Source: an uncultured Georgenia sp.
GTDB taxonomy: Bacteria > Actinomycetota > Actinomycetes > Actinomycetales > Actinomycetaceae
Direction: 5' to 3'
Assembly (NCBI RefSeq): GCF_937958535.1
Contig: NZ_CALGNQ010000156.1
Span: 1-15,139 of the forward strand
Length of the DNA stretch: 15,139 nucleotides
The position numbers and the translations under genes were made by a program. Of this stretch, positions 11,944 to 15,139 are shown in pieces (position 1 is the stretch's first letter; the number at the start of each line of letters is the position of its first letter). The notes under the pieces were generated by a model. That model was not told where the DNA came from and ran no database searches. It saw only the letters and a list, made by a program, of their open reading frames with translations.

Positions 11944-14037
11944 ATGCGTCCCGTCACCGATCTCCAGCGGTCCGTCGCTCCGATCGAGGTGGTCTCCGAC
12001 TACACCCCCTCCGGTGACCAGCCCGCCGCCATCGCCGAGCTCGCCGCGCGGATCCAGGCGGGGGAGAAGGACGTCGTGCTCCTGGGGGCCACGGGTACCG
12101 GCAAGTCGGCGACCACGGCCTGGCTCATCGAGAAGGTGCAGCGGCCCACGCTCGTCATGGCGCCGAACAAGACCCTCGCCGCGCAGCTGGCCACCGAGTT
12201 CCGCGAGCTGCTGCCGAACAACGCGGTGGAGTACTTCGTCTCGTACTACGACTACTACCAGCCCGAGGCGTACGTGCCCAGCACGGACACCTTCATCGAG
12301 AAGGACTCCTCGATCAACGACGAGGTCGAGCGGCTGCGCCACTCGGCCACCAACAGCCTGCTCACCCGGCGCGACGTCGTCGTCGTGGCCTCCGTGTCGT
12401 GCATCTACGGTCTGGGGACCCCGCAGGAGTACGTCGACCGGATGGTCCAGCTCAGGGTCGGTGACGTCGTCGACCGCGACGACCTGCTGCGCCAGTTCGT
12501 CCAGATGCAGTACACCCGCAACGACCTTGCCTTCACCCGCGGCACCTTCCGGGTGCGCGGTGACACGGTGGAGATCATCCCGGTGTACGAGGAGCTCGCC
12601 ATCCGGATCGAGATGTTCGGTGACGAGATCGAGGCGCTGTACACCCTGCACCCGCTCACCGGCGACGTCATCCGGCGGGAGGAGGCCGTCCACCTCTTCC
12701 CCGCGAGCCACTACGTCGCCGGCCCCGAGCGCATGGAGCGGGCCATCGCCTCGATCGAGGGGGAGCTGGCGGAGCGGCTCGCCGAGCTGGAGTCCCAGGG
12801 CAAGCTGCTCGAGGCGCAGCGGTTGCGCATGCGCACCACCTACGACATCGAGATGATGCGCCAGATCGGCACGTGCTCCGGCATCGAGAACTACTCCCGG
12901 CACATCGACGGCCGTGGCCCGGGCAGCCCGCCGAACACGCTGCTCGACTACTTCCCGGAGGACTTCCTCCTCGTCATCGACGAGTCCCACGTCACCGTGC
13001 CGCAGATCGGGGCGATGTACGAGGGCGACATGTCGCGCAAGCGCACCCTCGTCGAGCACGGCTTCCGGCTGCCCAGTGCAATGGACAACCGGCCGCTGCG
13101 GTGGGAGGAGTTCCTCGAGCGGATCGGGCAGACGGTCTACCTCTCGGCCACGCCCGGGCCCTACGAGCTGTCCCAGTCCGACGGCGTGGTGGAGCAGATC
13201 ATCCGTCCCACCGGGCTCGTCGACCCGAGGGTCGTCGTCAAGCAGACCGAGGGGCAGATCGACGACCTCCTCCACGAGATCCGGCTGCGCGTCGAGCGCG
13301 ACGAGCGGGTGCTCGTCACGACGTTGACGAAGAAGATGGCCGAGGACCTCACCGACTATCTGCTCGAGCGCGGGGTCAAGGTGCAGTACCTCCACTCCGA
13401 GGTGGACACGCTGCGCCGGGTCGAGCTGCTGCGCGAGCTGCGCACCGGCACCACCGACGTCCTCGTCGGCATCAACCTGCTCCGTGAGGGCCTGGACCTG
13501 CCCGAGGTGTCCCTCGTCGCCATCCTCGACGCCGACAAGCAGGGTTTCCTCCGCTCGGCCACCTCGCTCATCCAGACCATCGGCCGCGCCGCCCGGAACG
13601 TCTCGGGCGAGGTGCACATGTACGCCGACGAGGTCACCGAGGCGATGGCGGCGGCGATCGAGGAGACCAACCGCCGGCGCGAGAAGCAGCTGGCCTACAA
13701 CCGCGAGCACGGCATCGACCCCACGCCGCTGCGCAAGCGCATCGCCGACGTCACCGACATGCTCGCCCGGGAGGCGGTCGACACCGCCGAGCTCCTCGAG
13801 GGCGGCTACCGCGGCGCCGGGAAGGGACCGGGGACCAAGGAGCGCAAGGTCACCGGCACCGCGCTGCGGGAGCGGCTCGGCACCGCCGCCGCCAGCGACC
13901 TCGCCGACCTCATCCACCAGCTCAACGACCAGATGCTGGCCGCCGCCGAGGAGCTGCAGTTCGAGCTGGCGGCCCGGCTGCGCGACGAGATCGCCGACCT
14001 GAAGAAGGAGCTGCGGCAGATGCAGGCGGCCCAGTAG
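11944..14037 (+). CDS. uvrB: Excinuclease ABC subunit B
   Basis: This 697-residue damage-verification helicase of nucleotide excision repair works with UvrA and UvrC, neither of which is in the window. Walker A is GATGTGKS (48-55). The beta-hairpin that threads DNA contains YYDYYQPEAYVPSTDTF (101-117). Walker B is DESH (Asp346-His349). The helicase segments SATPGPYE, GINLLREGLDLPEVS and QTIGRAARN follow. The C-terminal UVR domain, which binds UvrC, is LADLIHQLNDQMLAAAEELQFELAARLRDEI (written here as the region about 655-686). The ATG at 11944 gives the family N-terminus MRPVTDLQRSVAPIEVVSDY. The same frame is open far upstream through the antisense of ftsH, but that part is not coding. The gene has a leaderless-type start and is followed by a 225-bp regulatory gap before the TerC gene. 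Confidence 0.97.
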   Translation: MRPVTDLQRSVAPIEVVSDYTPSGDQPAAIAELAARIQAGEKDVVLLGATGTGKSATTAWLIEKVQRPTLVMAPNKTLAAQLATEFRELLPNNAVEYFVSYYDYYQPEAYVPSTDTFIEKDSSINDEVERLRHSATNSLLTRRDVVVVASVSCIYGLGTPQEYVDRMVQLRVGDVVDRDDLLRQFVQMQYTRNDLAFTRGTFRVRGDTVEIIPVYEELAIRIEMFGDEIEALYTLHPLTGDVIRREEAVHLFPASHYVAGPERMERAIASIEGELAERLAELESQGKLLEAQRLRMRTTYDIEMMRQIGTCSGIENYSRHIDGRGPGSPPNTLLDYFPEDFLLVIDESHVTVPQIGAMYEGDMSRKRTLVEHGFRLPSAMDNRPLRWEEFLERIGQTVYLSATPGPYELSQSDGVVEQIIRPTGLVDPRVVVKQTEGQIDDLLHEIRLRVERDERVLVTTLTKKMAEDLTDYLLERGVKVQYLHSEVDTLRRVELLRELRTGTTDVLVGINLLREGLDLPEVSLVAILDADKQGFLRSATSLIQTIGRAARNVSGEVHMYADEVTEAMAAAIEETNRRREKQLAYNREHGIDPTPLRKRIADVTDMLAREAVDTAELLEGGYRGAGKGPGTKERKVTGTALRERLGTAAASDLADLIHQLNDQMLAAAEELQFELAARLRDEIADLKKELRQMQAAQ

Positions 14038-14104
14038 GCGGCTGCCGGGCGGGCGTGACGCAGGACTCACGGCGCCCATGCGTGCCGGCGGGTCCGATAT
14101 GTCG

Positions 14105-14110
14105 TAGGGT
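14105..14110 (+). promoter_or_regulatory. -10 box for the riboswitch-TerC transcript
   Basis: TAGGGT here places the transcription start around 14117, exactly at the first base of the riboswitch P1 helix. No strong -35 is seen. The 67 bp between the uvrB stop and this box contain only weak imperfect inverted repeats. Confidence 0.5.
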
Positions 14111-14116
14111 GCTCCG

Positions 14117-14234
14117 CGGAGGGGAGTACTCCCCAACGGTGGTGTCGTCAGTACGGCGGGTCAGTGCCCGCTCGGTGCCACCGGCGCCCGAGGTGCGGGG
14201 GTAGCTGCCGCGCCGGGCGCGGAGGAGACCTCCG
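14117..14234 (+). promoter_or_regulatory. yybP-ykoY (manganese) riboswitch aptamer
   Basis: The whole fold can be traced by eye. P1 is CGGAGG (14117-14122) with CCTCCG (14229-14234). L1 has the GGGGAGTA core (14121-14128) on the 5' side and AGACC (14226-14230) on the 3' side. P2 is CTCC (14129-14132) with GGAG (14221-14224). P3 is CGGTGG (14137-14142) with CCACCG (14178-14183). L3 contains TCGTCA (14145-14150) opposite CGG (14173-14175). The apical stem is GCGGG/CCCGC (14156-14160, 14167-14171). P4 is GCGCCCG (14184-14190) with CGGGCGC (14214-14220). The GGGGAGUA, UCGUCA, CGG and AGACC elements are those of the Lactococcus and E. coli aptamers, where L1 and L3 dock around Mn2+. The downstream TerC gene is a classic target of this class. 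Confidence 0.88.
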
Positions 14235-14258
14235 GTACTTCGACCTACGTACCGGAGG
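14229..14258 (+). promoter_or_regulatory. Riboswitch expression platform: anti-Shine-Dalgarno hairpin
   Basis: CCTCCGGTAC (14229-14238) and GTACCGGAGG (14249-14258) form a perfect 10-bp stem with a 10-nt loop. The right arm contains the Shine-Dalgarno GGAGG (14254-14258), 4 nt before the GTG start. The left arm includes CCTCCG, which is also the 3' strand of aptamer helix P1. The two helices cannot coexist, so metal-stabilised P1 should free the ribosome site. There is no U-tract, so control is predicted to be translational. Confidence 0.8.
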
Positions 14259-14262
14259 CACA

Positions 14263-15139
14263 GTGGAAGTCCACGCGCTCGGCTGGATCGTCCTCATCGG
14301 GATCATCGTGGCGATGATCACCGTCGACATCGTCGGCCACGTCCGCACCCCGCACGCGCCGACGATGAGGGAGGCGGCGTGGTGGTCGGTCGCCTACGTC
14401 GCCATGGCCCTCGTCTTCGGCGTCATCGTGCTGTGGGTGTGGGGGCCCGGCTACGGGCTGGAGTACTTCTCCGGCTACGTCACCGAGAAGAGCCTGTCCG
14501 TCGACAACCTCTTCGTCTTCGTCATCATCATCGCGGCGTTCCGGGTACCACGGAACTACCAACAGGAGGTCCTCCTCGCGGGGATCGTCATCGCCATCGT
14601 GCTCCGCGGTGTCTTCATCGCGCTGGGTGCCGCCGCCATCGAGAACTTCTCCTGGGTGTTCTACCTCTTCGGTGCCTTCCTCATCTGGACCGCGATCTCC
14701 CAGGCCCGGCAGGGCCTGGAGACAGCGGGCGACGACGAGGAGTACCACGAGACCGGCTTCGTGCGGCTGGTGCGCCGCTTCTTCCCGGTGACCGACAGCT
14801 ACGTCGGCGGCAAGCTCGTGGCGAAGCAGGACGGCAAGCGGATGATCACGCCGATGCTCCTCGCGATCCTCGCCATCGGCAGCGCGGACATCCTCTTCGC
14901 CGTCGACTCCATCCCGGCGATCTTCGGGCTCACCCAGGAGCCGTACCTCGTCTTCGCGGCCAACGCCTTCTCCCTCCTGGGGCTGCGCCAGCTGTACTTC
15001 CTCATCGACGGCCTGCTCGCCAAGCTCGTCTACCTCCACTACGGGCTGGCGGCGATCCTCGGCTTCATCGGCATCAAGCTCGTCATCCACGCGCTGCACA
15101 CCAACGAGCTGCCGTTCATCAACGGCGGCGAGGAGTGGC
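14263..15139 (+). CDS. TerC-family membrane protein, predicted Mn2+ exporter (3' end outside window)
   Basis: This partial gene has 292 full codons and remains open at the right edge. The product is an integral membrane protein of the TerC/Alx family. TM segments appear at about 5-24 (LGWIVLIGIIVAMITVDIVG), 38-62, 78-95, 105-130, 135-148, 200-220 and 225-280. Two repeated acidic motifs, EKSLSVDNLFVF (Glu75, Asp81, Asn82) and ADILFAVDSIPAIF (Asp209, Asp215), are the family's likely metal-binding sites. Alx and the Bacillus TerC proteins are linked to manganese export, and the riboswitch directly upstream fits that role. Despite the family name, tellurite resistance should not be assumed. The GTG start is fixed by GGAGG 4 nt upstream. 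The acidic DDEEYHE segment lies in the central cytoplasmic loop. Confidence 0.93.
   Translation, partial: MEVHALGWIVLIGIIVAMITVDIVGHVRTPHAPTMREAAWWSVAYVAMALVFGVIVLWVWGPGYGLEYFSGYVTEKSLSVDNLFVFVIIIAAFRVPRNYQQEVLLAGIVIAIVLRGVFIALGAAAIENFSWVFYLFGAFLIWTAISQARQGLETAGDDEEYHETGFVRLVRRFFPVTDSYVGGKLVAKQDGKRMITPMLLAILAIGSADILFAVDSIPAIFGLTQEPYLVFAANAFSLLGLRQLYFLIDGLLAKLVYLHYGLAAILGFIGIKLVIHALHTNELPFINGGEEW

Noticed and set aside
14041..14090. Terminator after uvrB
   Set aside because: Only imperfect stems (GGGC-GTGA / TCAC-GCCC with a bulge) and no T-rich tail; too weak to call.
11842..14136. 764-codon open frame antisense to uvrB
   Set aside because: Same shadow composition; it is the mirror of the uvrB coding frame and would also cover the ftsH/uvrB promoter region.
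14245..15099. 284-codon minus-strand frame opposite the TerC gene
   Set aside because: Asp/Glu/Val-rich shadow; the plus strand encodes a clear TerC membrane protein with metal motifs.
1..15139. CRISPR array, phage, transposase or toxin-antitoxin system
   Set aside because: No regularly spaced repeats, integrase or transposase, or small paired toxin genes were seen; all long plus or minus coding regions are accounted for.

Overview
This window comes from a very GC-rich bacterium, almost certainly an actinobacterium. Support comes from the ANTAR response regulator (PdtaR type), the four-domain S1 protein with a long acidic tail, the repeated TANNNT -10 boxes lying 6-7 nt before start codons (leaderless genes), and the pdtaR / polA / rpsA / coaE / uvrB gene order, which also occurs in Mycobacterium. 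A Micrococcales lineage such as the Intrasporangiaceae/Ornithinimicrobium group is my guess and cannot be proven from the window.

Layout. Positions 23-96 hold a tRNA gene (minus) with a CAA anticodon but a short variable loop. It is divergent from pdtaR (138-806, +). A PaaI-type thioesterase (822-1238, -) follows, then polA (1334-4009, +), a class I SAM methyltransferase (4014-4808, -), pfkA (4908-5933, +), rpsA (6129-7595, +) with its own promoter, a palindrome and a 130-nt leader, and a strong hairpin terminator (7613-7647). Next come a siderophore-interacting-protein flavoreductase (7706-8536, +) coupled by a 4-nt overlap to pyroglutamyl peptidase (8533-9147, +), coaE (9158-9766, +), an FtsH-type AAA+ metalloprotease (9763-11808, -), uvrB (11944-14037, +), and a TerC-family membrane protein that runs off the right edge (14263 onward, +).

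The genes are mostly housekeeping: DNA replication and repair (polA, uvrB), translation (rpsA, tRNA), glycolysis (pfkA), CoA synthesis (coaE), proteolysis (ftsH, pcp), iron handling (SIP) and metal export (TerC). The conserved polA-rpsA-coaE-uvrB backbone is interrupted by three cassettes: methyltransferase+pfkA, SIP+pcp, and ftsH.

The best regulatory find is in the 225-bp gap before the TerC gene. It holds a nearly complete yybP-ykoY (manganese) riboswitch aptamer, with P1, the L1 core, P2, P3, the L3 core and P4 all readable. The 3' strand of its P1 helix is also one arm of a perfect 10-bp hairpin that buries the TerC Shine-Dalgarno. This predicts a simple translational ON switch for metal export. 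Other items are a TAGGCTA element that could drive the tRNA and pdtaR in opposite directions, a 21-bp palindrome built into the rpsA promoter spacer, and an FtsH paralogue lacking the usual pore-loop phenylalanine.
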